This document shows, one piece after another, positions 1 to 7,573 of a DNA stretch of 22,654 bases. The stretch covers positions 1-22,654 of the forward strand of contig JANXRT010000152.1 in the NCBI GenBank assembly GCA_025356735.1. Reading direction: 5' to 3'. A program made the translations under genes and the position numbers. The notes beneath the pieces were generated by a model, which was given only the letters and a program-made list of their open reading frames with translations, was not told the DNA's origin and searched no databases. Each line of letters starts with the position of its first letter. Within the stretch, counting starts at the first letter, position 1. Source of the DNA: Acetobacteraceae bacterium. Lineage in GTDB: Bacteria > Pseudomonadota > Alphaproteobacteria > Acetobacterales > Acetobacteraceae.

Positions 1-364
1 CGGCCTTCCAGGCCGCGAAGCCGCCATGCAGCACCATCGCCTTCGGATAGCCGAGGAACGACAGCAGGAAGTAGCCGCGGCAGGACTGGCCGAAACCGCT
101 TGCCATCGACTCCTCATAGACCACCGCGATCTCCTCGCCGCCGAGGCCGGCCTGGCCGAAGGCGTCGGCGAACTTCTGCCGCAGCTCGGCCATACCCTCG
201 GGCGTGGATGTCGCGAGATAGGTGAAGATGTCGTGCATGTTGACGGCACCGGGAACGTGCCCGGTGGCATAGGCGTCGGGCGAGCGGGTGTCGATGATCA
301 CCACCCGCGGGTGTCCAAGCATGGTCGAAAGCTCGGCCGGGTCCAGCAGTACCTTGTCGCTCAT
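1..364 (-). CDS. Rhodanese-domain sulfurtransferase, N-terminal part (cut by window edge)
   Basis: The reverse strand from the ATG at 364 encodes a protein starting MSDKVLLDPAELSTML that stays open to base 1, so only about 121 residues are visible. It has the rhodanese layout: VVIIDTRSPDAYATGHVPGAVN (the DxR...Y..GHIPGA signature), then IAVVYEESMASGFGQSCRGYF, then LGYPKAMVLHGGFAAW, the usual LxGGxxAW element. Two-domain thiosulfate or 3-mercaptopyruvate sulfurtransferases begin this way, and the catalytic cysteine loop would lie in the second domain outside the window. Rhodaneses transfer sulfane sulfur to thiol acceptors or cyanide. An AGGAG Shine-Dalgarno sits six bases before the start. 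The gene lies 31 bp after the flavoprotein gene on the same strand, so it is probably the third gene of that operon. A single-domain protein remains possible. Confidence 0.85.
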   Translation of the reverse strand, partial: MSDKVLLDPAELSTMLGHPRVVIIDTRSPDAYATGHVPGAVNMHDIFTYLATSTPEGMAELRQKFADAFGQAGLGGEEIAVVYEESMASGFGQSCRGYFLLSFLGYPKAMVLHGGFAAWKA

Positions 365-395
365 GCGTGGCTCCTGTTGTGGGTGCTGTGTGAAA

Positions 396-1577
396 TCAGT
401 TGCGCGACATTCCCGCCAATTCCTGGCGGAGATGGCGGATCGACGGCGTGATCAGGGCGACGAAGTTGCCCTCGCGCTGGCGCCGCGCGATCGCCGAACC
501 CTCGAGGTAGCCACGGGCGCCGCCGTGCAGCACCGCGGCCTGGGTTGCGGCCAAGGTCAGCTCGCTGACCGCTAGCCGCGCCTCCAGCACGTCGCGCAGG
601 TAGTCGGGCGCGGCATAGGCGGGCGTGCGAGCCAACGCCAGCACCCGATCAAGCTGCGCTCTCATATCCGCCTCGATGTCGTCGGCCTGGCGGGGAAGGT
701 ACTGGTTGCTGGCCCGATGGGTGCGGTCGCACTGGCGCATCAACACTATGCAGCCCTCGATGACGCCGAAACCCATCCCGGTCTGGAGCAGGGTGAAGCC
801 GGGACGGATGCGGCGGGTGATGTCGCCAAGCGGGTCGGCGAGCAGGTTCTCGTCGGCAATGAAGGCATGCCGAAATCCGACGCTGTAGGTGCCGGTGCCC
901 TCGAGCGCGATGAAATGCGCATTCTGCTGGATCTGGACGCCAGGCTGGCCGCACTCGACCATCGCCATCAACCGGTGCGAGGGATTGGACGCATCCTCCA
1001 TGATGGTGCCGAACCAGTGGCCGGGTCCGAGGTTGGAGACCCAGGGCAGCACGCCGTTGACAGTGTAGCCCCCCGCCACGCGCGTCGCGCGCAACGCGAA
1101 CTTCTCCATCCCGGCCAGCGCCTTCATCGGGTTGGACAGGCCGGTGCCGCCGAGTTGCGCGCCGGACGCAATGTCGCCCTGCAGCCGGGCGCGCAACGCG
1201 GTGTTGGACGAATGCTCGAGGTACCAGCCGCAGGCGTCCTGGCACCAGGCGCAGAACGCCGTCGACATGCAGGCGGAAGCGATCGCCGTCATCGCCTCGA
1301 TGGCGAAACCGAGGTCGGGCTGGCCGAGCGGTGAGTGCTGCCGCAGGTGTCCGGCAAAGGCGCCGTCGCGACCGAACGCCCGCATCAGTTCGGCCGGATA
1401 GAACCCGTCATGGTCGATCGTCTTTGCCATTGGCGCCAGTTCCGCCTCGGTCCGCTGCCGGATCGAGGCGAGCAGGGAAGCAGGATCGGCGGCATGGCGC
1501 GACGGCGCCGAGGCAAAATTTCCCTGGAAGGCTGGCTGCCCGTGGAAGGCTGGCGCCGTGCCCCCGTCCCGCGGCAT
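396..1577 (-). CDS. Acyl-CoA dehydrogenase-family flavoprotein (non-canonical active site)
   Basis: A protein of 393 residues. It has the acyl-CoA dehydrogenase fold: a helical N-terminal domain (about 35-135), a beta middle domain with GGTGLSNPMK (143-152) and GGYTVNGVLPWVSN (169-182), and a C-terminal helical domain ending GGARGYLEGSAIARRQREG (352-370). Canonical acyl-CoA dehydrogenases carry the catalytic glutamate in an IYEGT-like motif near the C-terminus. Here the corresponding stretch is NFVALITPSIRHL with no glutamate, so ordinary alpha,beta-dehydrogenation of an acyl-CoA is doubtful. Relatives that lost this residue include flavin-dependent monooxygenases of the DszC/SfnC type, but I cannot assign a substrate. 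The ATG at 1577 overlaps the TGA of the upstream OsmC gene (TGATG), implying translational coupling. The longer in-frame extension upstream lies antisense-like within the OsmC gene and is rejected. The neighbouring rhodanese and OsmC genes hint at sulfur or thiol chemistry. Confidence 0.85.
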   Translation of the reverse strand: MPRDGGTAPAFHGQPAFQGNFASAPSRHAADPASLLASIRQRTEAELAPMAKTIDHDGFYPAELMRAFGRDGAFAGHLRQHSPLGQPDLGFAIEAMTAIASACMSTAFCAWCQDACGWYLEHSSNTALRARLQGDIASGAQLGGTGLSNPMKALAGMEKFALRATRVAGGYTVNGVLPWVSNLGPGHWFGTIMEDASNPSHRLMAMVECGQPGVQIQQNAHFIALEGTGTYSVGFRHAFIADENLLADPLGDITRRIRPGFTLLQTGMGFGVIEGCIVLMRQCDRTHRASNQYLPRQADDIEADMRAQLDRVLALARTPAYAAPDYLRDVLEARLAVSELTLAATQAAVLHGGARGYLEGSAIARRQREGNFVALITPSIRHLRQELAGMSRN

Positions 1578-2116
1578 CAGGTGGCCTTCACGTCGAGCGC
1601 TACCGGCTTGGTGAAGGTGTTGGCGACCGGCGACCACACCGCGGCGTGAGCGATCAGGCTGTCGATCTCCGACTGCGGGGCATCGGCGTCGAGGTGCACC
1701 TTGACCCGCACGGCGTCGAAGCCAACCGGCTTCGGCGAGGTATCGCCGGTGCCCCATACCGCGGTGATGTTGATGTCGGCCTCAAGCTCGAGCTCGAGCG
1801 AGTTGATGGTGATGCCGCGGGCGACCGCGTTGGCGTGGATGCCGACCGCAAGGCAGGAACCTAATGCCGCGAGCGAGGCCTCGGATGGGTTCGGCGCGGT
1901 ATCGTCGCCCAGCAGCGCGGGCGGCTCATCGATGACGTGGGCTGGCAGGGTGCGGATCATGTTGAGATGCCGGAATCGGCCCTCGGCGACGGTGCGGCAT
2001 TTCAGCGTTCGGATTGCCTGCGGGTTCTCACGGCCCTTGGCGATCAAGCCCTCAAGCCCGGCCTTGTCGATCGGCTGGAGGCAGGATGTCATCGCCGTCG
2101 GTGGTGTTGCGCTCAT
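1577..2116 (-). CDS. OsmC-family protein
   Basis: A 179-residue protein with the OsmC/Ohr fold signature: a beta-rich first half with HVIDEPPALLGDDTAPNPSEA (60-80), then the helix SLAALGSCLAVGIHANAVARG carrying Cys88, then the sheet and helix SLELELEADINI...VGFDAVRVKVHLDADAP. Family peroxidases use two cysteines, the second in a CPV-like motif. Here the matching place reads AAVWSPVANT (158-167), with Trp161 instead of cysteine. Cys88 is therefore kept and the resolving cysteine appears lost, so classical hydroperoxide reduction is uncertain. It is the first gene of the minus-strand trio with the flavoprotein and rhodanese, and is preceded by an AAAGGA/AGGA ribosome-binding region. It is divergent from the TetR gene, which probably controls it. 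Confidence 0.88.
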   Translation of the reverse strand: MSATPPTAMTSCLQPIDKAGLEGLIAKGRENPQAIRTLKCRTVAEGRFRHLNMIRTLPAHVIDEPPALLGDDTAPNPSEASLAALGSCLAVGIHANAVARGITINSLELELEADINITAVWGTGDTSPKPVGFDAVRVKVHLDADAPQSEIDSLIAHAAVWSPVANTFTKPVALDVKAT

Positions 2117-2368
2117 GTCCTGGATTTCCTTTTATTGATGCCGGCTGGCCACCGGATGAGTGGTCCGGGTGATTGCGGTGGCCGAACAGACCGTTCTGTC
2201 TTGGTCCACCTGTATGCGAATGCTGTGCCAACGTCGTGTCTGCCAAATTCCCCTGTGACGAAGGCACAATCTCCTTGTGGACCATGGCTTGTACATTGTT
2301 AGGTGATCTCAACATGCGGAGTCTCTGCAGCGAATGCACAATCTACGAGCATATCCTTGGAAAAACTG
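2117..2368. promoter_or_regulatory. Divergent intergenic region between OsmC operon and TetR gene
   Basis: This 252-bp stretch separates two divergently transcribed genes and should hold both promoters. It is more AT-rich than its surroundings near the TetR start. The only clear element is the inverted repeat at 2186-2199, listed separately. I see no convincing sigma-70 hexamer pair and no credible small gene. A short open frame at about 2173-2376 has unnatural composition and no good ribosome-binding site. Confidence 0.6.
2186..2199. promoter_or_regulatory. Candidate TetR operator
   Basis: The sequence ACAGACCGTTCTGT has perfect 5-bp arms (ACAGA and TCTGT) around CCGT. It lies about 70 bp upstream of the OsmC start and about 170 bp upstream of the TetR start. 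TetR-family repressors usually bind short palindromes in the divergent region next to their own gene, so this is the best operator candidate. Binding is inferred, not shown. Confidence 0.4.
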
Positions 2369-3019
2369 ATGCCTAATGAGGCAACTTTGTCGTCGGCCAG
2401 GCCGTTCGGAACTGTCGGCGCAGCGGATGCATCGTCGGACGTGGCTGTCAGGACGCCTCGCCAAAGGATCATCGACGCTGCACGAGACATGTTCTGCCGC
2501 GACGGCATTCACGCCACCGGCATCGACCGCATCCTCGCCGTCGCCGGCGTGTCCAAGATGACGCTCTACGCGCGTTTCGGATCAAAGGAGGCGTTAGTCC
2601 GCGAGGTTTTGCAACAGGAAGGCGTCGCGTGGCGGGAAAGCTTCTTCGCCTCTGTCGAGGCCGCCTCGCCCGATCCTCGGGAGCGGCTGCGCGCCATAGT
2701 GCCGACGCTCGCCACATGGTTCCGAGGTGAGCGTTTCTATGGCTGCGCCTTCATGAACGCGGTCGCTGAGCACACTAAGGGGGAAGGCTTTCTGCGCGAT
2801 CTCGCCGCCGAGCATCATCGCGCCATCCTGGGCTTCCTGGGCCAGCAGGCTCTGTCCGCCGGCAGTCGGGAGCCCTCCTTGCTGGCGCGGCAGTTGCTGC
2901 TCATGATGGATGGCATGATCGTCGCCTACATGGTCAGCGGCGACGACGCGGTGCTGATGATCGCCGCGCGCAACCTCGATGCGGTCCTGGAAAAGGAGCT
3001 CGGCAAGCCGTCGCGTTGA
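2369..3019 (+). CDS. TetR-family transcriptional regulator
   Basis: A 216-residue protein counted from the ATG at 2369. The N-terminal DNA-binding domain runs TPRQRIIDAARDMFCRDGIHA (about 29-49), followed by the helix-turn-helix GIDRILAVAGVSKMTLYARFGSKEALV (51-77), a textbook TetR pattern. The C-terminal ligand domain (about 85-216) has FYGCAFMNAVAEH and LLLMMDGMIVAYMV, typical of the subgroup with YxGCxFxNA motifs. I chose the ATG at 2369 (GGA eight bases upstream) over an in-frame GTG at 2303, because the extra 22 residues do not resemble a TetR N-terminus. The gene is divergent from the OsmC operon and probably represses it and itself. It is also 92 bp upstream of the polyketide cluster, so control of that cluster is possible. 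The ligand cannot be read from sequence. Confidence 0.9.
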   Translation: MPNEATLSSARPFGTVGAADASSDVAVRTPRQRIIDAARDMFCRDGIHATGIDRILAVAGVSKMTLYARFGSKEALVREVLQQEGVAWRESFFASVEAASPDPRERLRAIVPTLATWFRGERFYGCAFMNAVAEHTKGEGFLRDLAAEHHRAILGFLGQQALSAGSREPSLLARQLLLMMDGMIVAYMVSGDDAVLMIAARNLDAVLEKELGKPSR

Positions 3020-3111
3020 AGGTTCCAGCCGTGACTTTCGCGCCCTCGACCGCGTCTTCGCAACTGATAGGCTGCGGACTCGTTGAAGCTGGCACGAACA
3101 GGCGGGCATGA

Positions 3112-3414
3112 ATGACGCAATGGGCGAATGACGGGTTCGAGACCGATCCGCGGGTGACGCAGATACTTGACATCTTCGCCAAGGAGACGGCGACCGAGCG
3201 CGTCCTGTTGCGTCCTGAGGCGACCATCGAGGACCTGGGCATCGCCTCGCTCGATCTTACCTTGGCGGTATTTCAGCTCGAGTCGGTGTTCGACATTGAA
3301 ATCCCGGTCATCGCGGCGCGGCCGGGAACCGAATTCGGCACCGTCGGCGAGCTGGTCGGGCATGTCATCGCCGTAATGGACAAGGCTCGCGCGCTTAACG
3401 GCGCCAAGGCATGA
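3112..3414 (+). CDS. Acyl carrier protein
   Basis: A 100-residue acidic helical protein with the carrier-protein pattern RPEATIEDLGIASLDLTLAVFQLESVFDIEIPV (34-66). Ser46 in the motif LGIASLD is the predicted attachment site of phosphopantetheine. The usual aspartate just before this serine (DSL) is alanine here (ASL), a known but less common variant. It is longer than the housekeeping fatty-acid AcpP (about 78 residues), so it is probably a pathway-specific carrier. It is the first gene of the polyketide cluster. Its stop codon overlaps the start of the ketoacyl synthase (ATGA at 3411-3414), indicating coupled translation. Its likely job is to hold the acyl chain for the adjacent condensing enzyme. 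An overlapping ATG at 3108 in another frame leads to a quick stop and was rejected. Confidence 0.88.
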   Translation: MTQWANDGFETDPRVTQILDIFAKETATERVLLRPEATIEDLGIASLDLTLAVFQLESVFDIEIPVIAARPGTEFGTVGELVGHVIAVMDKARALNGAKA

Positions 3415-4628
3415 ATGGCGTGCGGCGGGTGGTCGTCACCAGCATCGGCGCCATCTCGGCGATCGGGCATGATGTCGCCTCGGTCTGGAACGCGGTGGCC
3501 AAGGGCGCCTGCGGCATCCGCCCGATCGCGGGCATCCCGACCGACCGGCTGGCGGTGACCCACGCCGCGGAGGTGATCGGCTTCGATCCGTCGGCGCATT
3601 TCGAGGCCCGGCGGCTGCCGATGCTCGACCGCACCTCGCAACTCGCCTTGGTGGCCGCGCGCCAGGCCGTGGCCGGCGCGCGGGCGGCGCTCGCCGGGCT
3701 GGAACCGGCACGCGGCGGCGTCGTGCTTGGTGCTGCGATCGGCCAGGAGACCTTCGACAACTCCTACAAGGCACTGTATGGCGAAAACGCCAAGCGGCTG
3801 CACCCGATGACCGTGCCGCGGATCATGCCGAACGCGCCGGCGAGCCATGTCTCGATGGAGTTCGGGCTGCGCGGTCCCTGTTTCGCCACTGCCTCGGCCT
3901 GCGCGTCGTCGAGCCACGCGATCGGGTTGGCGTTTCAGATGATCCGGTCCGGCATGATCGACCTGGCGATGACCGGCGGCAGCGACGCCTCCATCGTGGT
4001 CGGCTTCATGAAGGCTTGGGACGCGCTGCGCGTGCTCAGCCCGGATGCCTGCCGGCCATTCTCGAAGGATCGCACCGGCCTGGTGATCGGCGAAGGGGCG
4101 GCGATCCTGGTGCTTGAGGAGCGGGAGCGGGCACGGGCCCGTGGCGCCGAGATCCACGCCGAGATCGTCGGCTTCGGCATGAGCGCCGATTCCGGTGAGC
4201 TGACCGCCCCCGATGCCGACGGCGCCGCTCGCGCCATGCAGGCCGCGCTCGACGATGCCAGGACGCGTCGGGAAGAAGTCGATTACTTCAACGCGCACGG
4301 CACCGGCACCCGGCTGAACGACAAGACCGAAGTTGCTGCCTTGAGGAAGGTGTTCGGTGCGCACCTGGACCGGCTGCCGGTATCCTCGACCAAATCGATG
4401 CATGGCCACTGCCTCAACGCCGGAGGCGCCGTGGAAGCGGCGATCACCTGCCTGGCGCTGCGGCACGGCGTGCTGCCGCCGACCATCGGCTTTCGTGAAC
4501 CCGACCCCGAATGCGCGGTCGATTGCGTGCCGAATGTTTCTCGCTCTGCCCCGATCGAGGTTGCAATGTCAAACTCGTTCGCGTTTGGCGGCATCAATGC
4601 CGTGCTGCTGATGAGGCGCGCAGCGTGA
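3411..4628 (+). CDS. Beta-ketoacyl-ACP synthase (KAS II/FabF-like)
   Basis: A 405-residue thiolase-fold condensing enzyme. The full C-H-H active site is present: Cys164 in TASACASSSHAIG, His296 in NAHGTGTRLNDKTE, and His333 in STKSMHGHCLNAGGA. The C-terminal glycine loop SFAFGGINAVL (389-399) is also conserved. It should therefore catalyse decarboxylative condensation of a malonyl unit with an ACP-bound acyl chain. KGACGIRPI near the N-terminus and FGLRGPCFATASACASS match FabF-type enzymes. It sits between a dedicated ACP and a type III polyketide synthase with overlapping start and stop codons on both sides, so it most likely makes or extends the acyl starter rather than serving general fatty-acid synthesis. 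The divergence of HGHCLNAGG from the usual TGHLLGAAG also fits a specialised enzyme. Confidence 0.93.
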   Translation: MNGVRRVVVTSIGAISAIGHDVASVWNAVAKGACGIRPIAGIPTDRLAVTHAAEVIGFDPSAHFEARRLPMLDRTSQLALVAARQAVAGARAALAGLEPARGGVVLGAAIGQETFDNSYKALYGENAKRLHPMTVPRIMPNAPASHVSMEFGLRGPCFATASACASSSHAIGLAFQMIRSGMIDLAMTGGSDASIVVGFMKAWDALRVLSPDACRPFSKDRTGLVIGEGAAILVLEERERARARGAEIHAEIVGFGMSADSGELTAPDADGAARAMQAALDDARTRREEVDYFNAHGTGTRLNDKTEVAALRKVFGAHLDRLPVSSTKSMHGHCLNAGGAVEAAITCLALRHGVLPPTIGFREPDPECAVDCVPNVSRSAPIEVAMSNSFAFGGINAVLLMRRAA

Positions 4629-5704
4629 CCACCGCTTACATCAACCGGATCGGCACGGCGGTTCCGGCCCACGACATTCATACACCGTTCATCGCCTTCG
4701 CGCGGACGCTGCTGGCCGATGCCAAGCCGCGTGCCGTGTTCGACCGCATGGCCGAGCGCTCCGGCATCGCCCATCGGTTTTCGGTTTTGCGGCCAGGCAT
4801 CATCGAAGCCGGGGAGGTCGATGCCGACGGCTTCTATCGCCGGGGCGATTTCCCCGGCACTGGTGCGCGCATGGCGCTGTATGAAGCCGAGGCGCTGAAC
4901 CTCGCCGTGCGAGCCGTCGAGGCGCTTGATATGGGGCACGAGCGGGATCGTATCACGCATCTGATCGTCGCCTCCTGCACCGGGTTCACGGCACCCGGGC
5001 TCGACCTCCAGCTTGGCCAGAAGCTTGGCCTGCGCCAGGATGTGTCGCGCACGCTGGTCGGCTTCATGGGCTGCTCGGCCGCGGTGCCAGCGTTGCGGTT
5101 GGCACAGCAGGCGGTCCGGTCGGACCCGTCGGCGCGCGTGCTGGTGGTCAATTTGGAGCTGTGCTCGCTGCATTTGCAGGAAACCGACGAGATCGAGACG
5201 GTGCTGTCGTTCCTGCTGTTCGGCGATGGCTGTGCGGCGGCCCTGGTCACGGCGGACGAGGGCGGCATCGCCCTGACCGATTTTCGAAATGCGGTTATTC
5301 CCGACAGCCAGGACCTCATCACCTGGCAGATCGGCGACCAGGGCTTTCGCATGTTCCTGTCGGGCAAGGTGCCCGGACGGATCGCCGGCGCGCTGCGCCA
5401 CGAGATGCTTCGAAATGACGATGGCGGGTTGTTGCGCGGCGAGGGCGTGGGCGCGGTCGAGCTTTGGGCGGTGCATGGCGGCGGGCGAACGGTGCTGGAC
5501 GCGGTCGAGGTCGGGCTTGGGCTGGAGCCCGCCGCCCTGTGCCACTCGCGCGCGGTGCTGCACGATTACGGCAACATGTCGTCGGCCACCGTGATGTTCG
5601 TGCTGAAGCGCATGATGGAAGCGGAGCCGGGCAGGAAGCGTGGATTCGCGATGGCGTTCGGCCCTGGGATGGTCGCCGAGACCTTCCGTTTCCGCCTGGT
5701 CTGA
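4625..5704 (+). CDS. Type III polyketide synthase (chalcone/stilbene synthase family)
   Basis: A 359-residue protein starting at GTG 4625, whose GTGA overlaps the stop of the ketoacyl synthase. Earlier in-frame starts would lie inside that gene and are rejected. The catalytic triad of chalcone-synthase-type enzymes is visible: Cys150 in VGFMGCSAAVPALRLA, His284 in WAVHGGGRTVLD and Asn317 in HDYGNMSSATV. The C-terminal AFGPGM loop (344-349) is also present. Such enzymes load an acyl-CoA or acyl-ACP starter on the cysteine, extend it with malonyl-CoA and cyclise the product to a resorcinol, phloroglucinol, pyrone or naphthalene ring. The upstream ACP and ketoacyl synthase and the downstream methyltransferase and flavoprotein resemble phenolic-lipid pathways (for example srsABC in Streptomyces and ars in Azotobacter). 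Starter and ring type cannot be read from sequence. Confidence 0.93.
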   Translation: MTTAYINRIGTAVPAHDIHTPFIAFARTLLADAKPRAVFDRMAERSGIAHRFSVLRPGIIEAGEVDADGFYRRGDFPGTGARMALYEAEALNLAVRAVEALDMGHERDRITHLIVASCTGFTAPGLDLQLGQKLGLRQDVSRTLVGFMGCSAAVPALRLAQQAVRSDPSARVLVVNLELCSLHLQETDEIETVLSFLLFGDGCAAALVTADEGGIALTDFRNAVIPDSQDLITWQIGDQGFRMFLSGKVPGRIAGALRHEMLRNDDGGLLRGEGVGAVELWAVHGGGRTVLDAVEVGLGLEPAALCHSRAVLHDYGNMSSATVMFVLKRMMEAEPGRKRGFAMAFGPGMVAETFRFRLV

Positions 5705-5744
5705 CGAGTTGGATCTTTCACGACGCAGCGAAGCGGCGGAGGAG

Positions 5745-6416
5745 ATGGATGCGCCGCAGACCAGCGCTGAGGATTACTCCCGGTCGCTGCGCGACCTGGC
5801 AAGCCTCAACCGGATCACCTTCACCCACGCATCGACGCTGCGGTGGCTGGCGCGGGCGACCGCCGGCCTTGCGAGGGGCGCCGCGTTCTCGGTGCTGGAT
5901 GTTGCCTGCGGCCATGGCGATCTGCTGCGCGCGATGGGTCGTTGGGCTGGTCGGCGCGGGTTCCTGGTGACGCTGGAAGGCATCGACCTCAGCCCGCGTA
6001 GCGCCGTCGAGGCGAATGCCGCGACCCCGCCCGGCATGGCTATCGCCTACCGCACCGGCGATGTCTTCTGCTACGAGCCGAGACCGGCGCCGGACTTCAT
6101 CGTCAGCTCGCAGTTCGCGCACCATTTGACCGACGCCGAGCTTGTCAGTTTCCTGCGTTGGTTGGACCGCCATGCGGCACGTGGCTGGTTCATCGCCGAC
6201 CTGCACCGTAATGCCTTCGCCTATCACGGCTTTCCGTGGCTGGCACGCGTTGCCGGCTGGCATCGCATCGTGCAGATGGACGGCCGCATCTCGATCGCGC
6301 GTGGCTTCCGCCGCGCCGACTGGCAACGGCTGCTGGCCGAGGCCGGGGTTGCCGCGGAGGTGAGATGGAGTTTTCCGTTCCGCTGGGCCGTCGCCTCGCG
6401 CAGGCCCATGCCGTGA
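5745..6416 (+). CDS. SAM-dependent class I methyltransferase
   Basis: A protein of 223 residues from the ATG at 5745. The Rossmann-type SAM-binding motif I is VLDVACGHGDLLRAMG (50-65), followed by an acidic residue in LEGIDLSP (Asp81) that would contact the SAM ribose. SSQFAHHLTDAELVSFLRWL (121-140) matches motif IV and beyond, as in UbiE-like and tailoring methyltransferases. The start is uncertain: the ATG has GGAGGAG directly adjoining it, which is too close for a good ribosome site, while a TTG at 5709 lies only 5 bp after the PKS stop. Placement between the type III PKS and a flavoprotein suggests methylation of the polyketide ring oxygen or carbon, as SrsB and BpsB do for alkylresorcinols and alkylpyrones. 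That role is inference. Confidence 0.88.
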   Translation: MDAPQTSAEDYSRSLRDLASLNRITFTHASTLRWLARATAGLARGAAFSVLDVACGHGDLLRAMGRWAGRRGFLVTLEGIDLSPRSAVEANAATPPGMAIAYRTGDVFCYEPRPAPDFIVSSQFAHHLTDAELVSFLRWLDRHAARGWFIADLHRNAFAYHGFPWLARVAGWHRIVQMDGRISIARGFRRADWQRLLAEAGVAAEVRWSFPFRWAVASRRPMP

Positions 6417-7573
6417 CGATCAGGGCTCGGGAGGAACCGATTGTGATCGCCGGCGGTGGCCTGGCCGGTGCGGCGGCGGCCTGCCTGCTGGCCGAGGTTG
6501 GGCGCCGGGTGATCCTGTTCGAACGCGATGCCGGGCCGTCCGACAAGATCTGCGGCGAGTTCGTCAGCGCCGAGGCGCAGTTCTACCTCGAACGCATCGG
6601 CATTGACGTGATGGCGCTTGGCGCCCATCCGATCCATCGGCTGCGGCTGGTGCACCGCGACCGCGAGGTCGAGTGCGCGCTGCCGTTCGCCGCCGTCGGC
6701 CTGTCGCGCCGCGTGCTGGACGAGGCGCTGCTGGGGCATGCCGTCCGCTGCGGCGCGGAAATCCGCCGGGGACAGGGGGTGGCGCTGAAACAGGACCGGG
6801 GACCGATTCGGCTCGAACTCGCGGACGGGCAGAGGCTGAGCGCCGGCACGATGTTCCTCGCCACCGGCAAGCACGACCTTCGCGGCATCCGGCGGCAGGT
6901 CGAAAAACCATCTGACCTGGTCGGATTCAAGCTGCATCTTCGGCTGGCGCAGGCGCAACAGGCGGAGTTGGCCGGGCATATCGAGATCACGCTGCTTGAG
7001 GATGGCTACGCCGGCCTGCAGCTTGTCGAGGATGGGATCGCCAATCTGTGCCTGTTGGTCGAGCGGTCGCGCCTGCGCCTCGCCGGCAGCGACTGGGAGG
7101 GTCTGCTCGCGCATCTCCGGCGCGCCGAGCCGCATCTGGCGGCGCGTCTGGCCGGCGCGGAGGCGTTGATGCGGCCGATCTCGATTTCCCGGGTGCCGTA
7201 TGGCTTCGTCCATGCGCCGGCGGCGGATGACCCGCCCGGCGTGTTCCGGCTTGGCGACCAGGTTGCCGTCATACCGTCGTTCACCGGTGACGGCATGTCG
7301 ATCGCCCTCCATAGCGCGGCTGTCGCCAGCGCTTGCCATCTGGCGGGGATCTCCGCGGCAGCCTATCACCGGCGGATACGACGCGACGTTGGCGGGCAGA
7401 TTACGCGCGCCGGCCTGCTGTATCGGGCTGGCACGTCGGCCACCGGACGGGCCGGCTTGATGCGGGCGGCGGCGATGTGGCCGGGCGGGTTGCAGTTGGC
7501 GGCCCGTTTGACCCGCGTGCCGCCCGCCGTGCTGCGAGACGCCGCCATCAACCTCCGGCATGGAGCCGCCTGA
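6413..7573 (+). CDS. FAD-dependent oxidoreductase (geranylgeranyl-reductase / aromatic hydroxylase superfamily)
   Basis: A 386-residue flavoprotein. The dinucleotide-binding motif VIAGGGLAGAAAACLLAEVG (11-30) and the closing acidic residue in VILFERDAG bind FAD. DKICGEFVSAEA (44-55) is typical of the geranylgeranyl-reductase-like branch, and FRLGDQVAVIPSFTGDGMSIAL (278-299) is the second FAD-contact GD motif. I prefer the GTG at 6413, which overlaps the methyltransferase stop (GTGA), because it places the FAD motif at the usual distance from the N-terminus. An ATG at 6365 with a strong GGAGG four bases upstream is a real alternative that would add 16 residues. In this cluster it would hydroxylate, oxidise to a quinone or reduce the polyketide, comparable with SrsC in Streptomyces. 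The next gene begins on the base after its stop. Confidence 0.88.
   Translation: MTIRAREEPIVIAGGGLAGAAAACLLAEVGRRVILFERDAGPSDKICGEFVSAEAQFYLERIGIDVMALGAHPIHRLRLVHRDREVECALPFAAVGLSRRVLDEALLGHAVRCGAEIRRGQGVALKQDRGPIRLELADGQRLSAGTMFLATGKHDLRGIRRQVEKPSDLVGFKLHLRLAQAQQAELAGHIEITLLEDGYAGLQLVEDGIANLCLLVERSRLRLAGSDWEGLLAHLRRAEPHLAARLAGAEALMRPISISRVPYGFVHAPAADDPPGVFRLGDQVAVIPSFTGDGMSIALHSAAVASACHLAGISAAAYHRRIRRDVGGQITRAGLLYRAGTSATGRAGLMRAAAMWPGGLQLAARLTRVPPAVLRDAAINLRHGAA

Noticed and set aside
2173..2376. A 67-codon plus-strand frame in the OsmC-TetR intergenic region
   Set aside because: It is Cys/Trp-rich, has no ribosome site, overlaps the candidate operator and the TetR start, and resembles no known protein.
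4511..4624. Upstream extension of the type III PKS to an earlier in-frame start
   Set aside because: It would overlap the ketoacyl synthase by over 100 bases and adds residues unlike the family N-terminus. The GTG at 4625 fits the coupled-overlap pattern.
3273..5563. Two long minus-strand frames (about 397 and 426 codons) opposite the ketoacyl synthase and type III PKS
   Set aside because: Composition is typical of antisense frames and no motifs are visible. The plus-strand genes have complete active sites.
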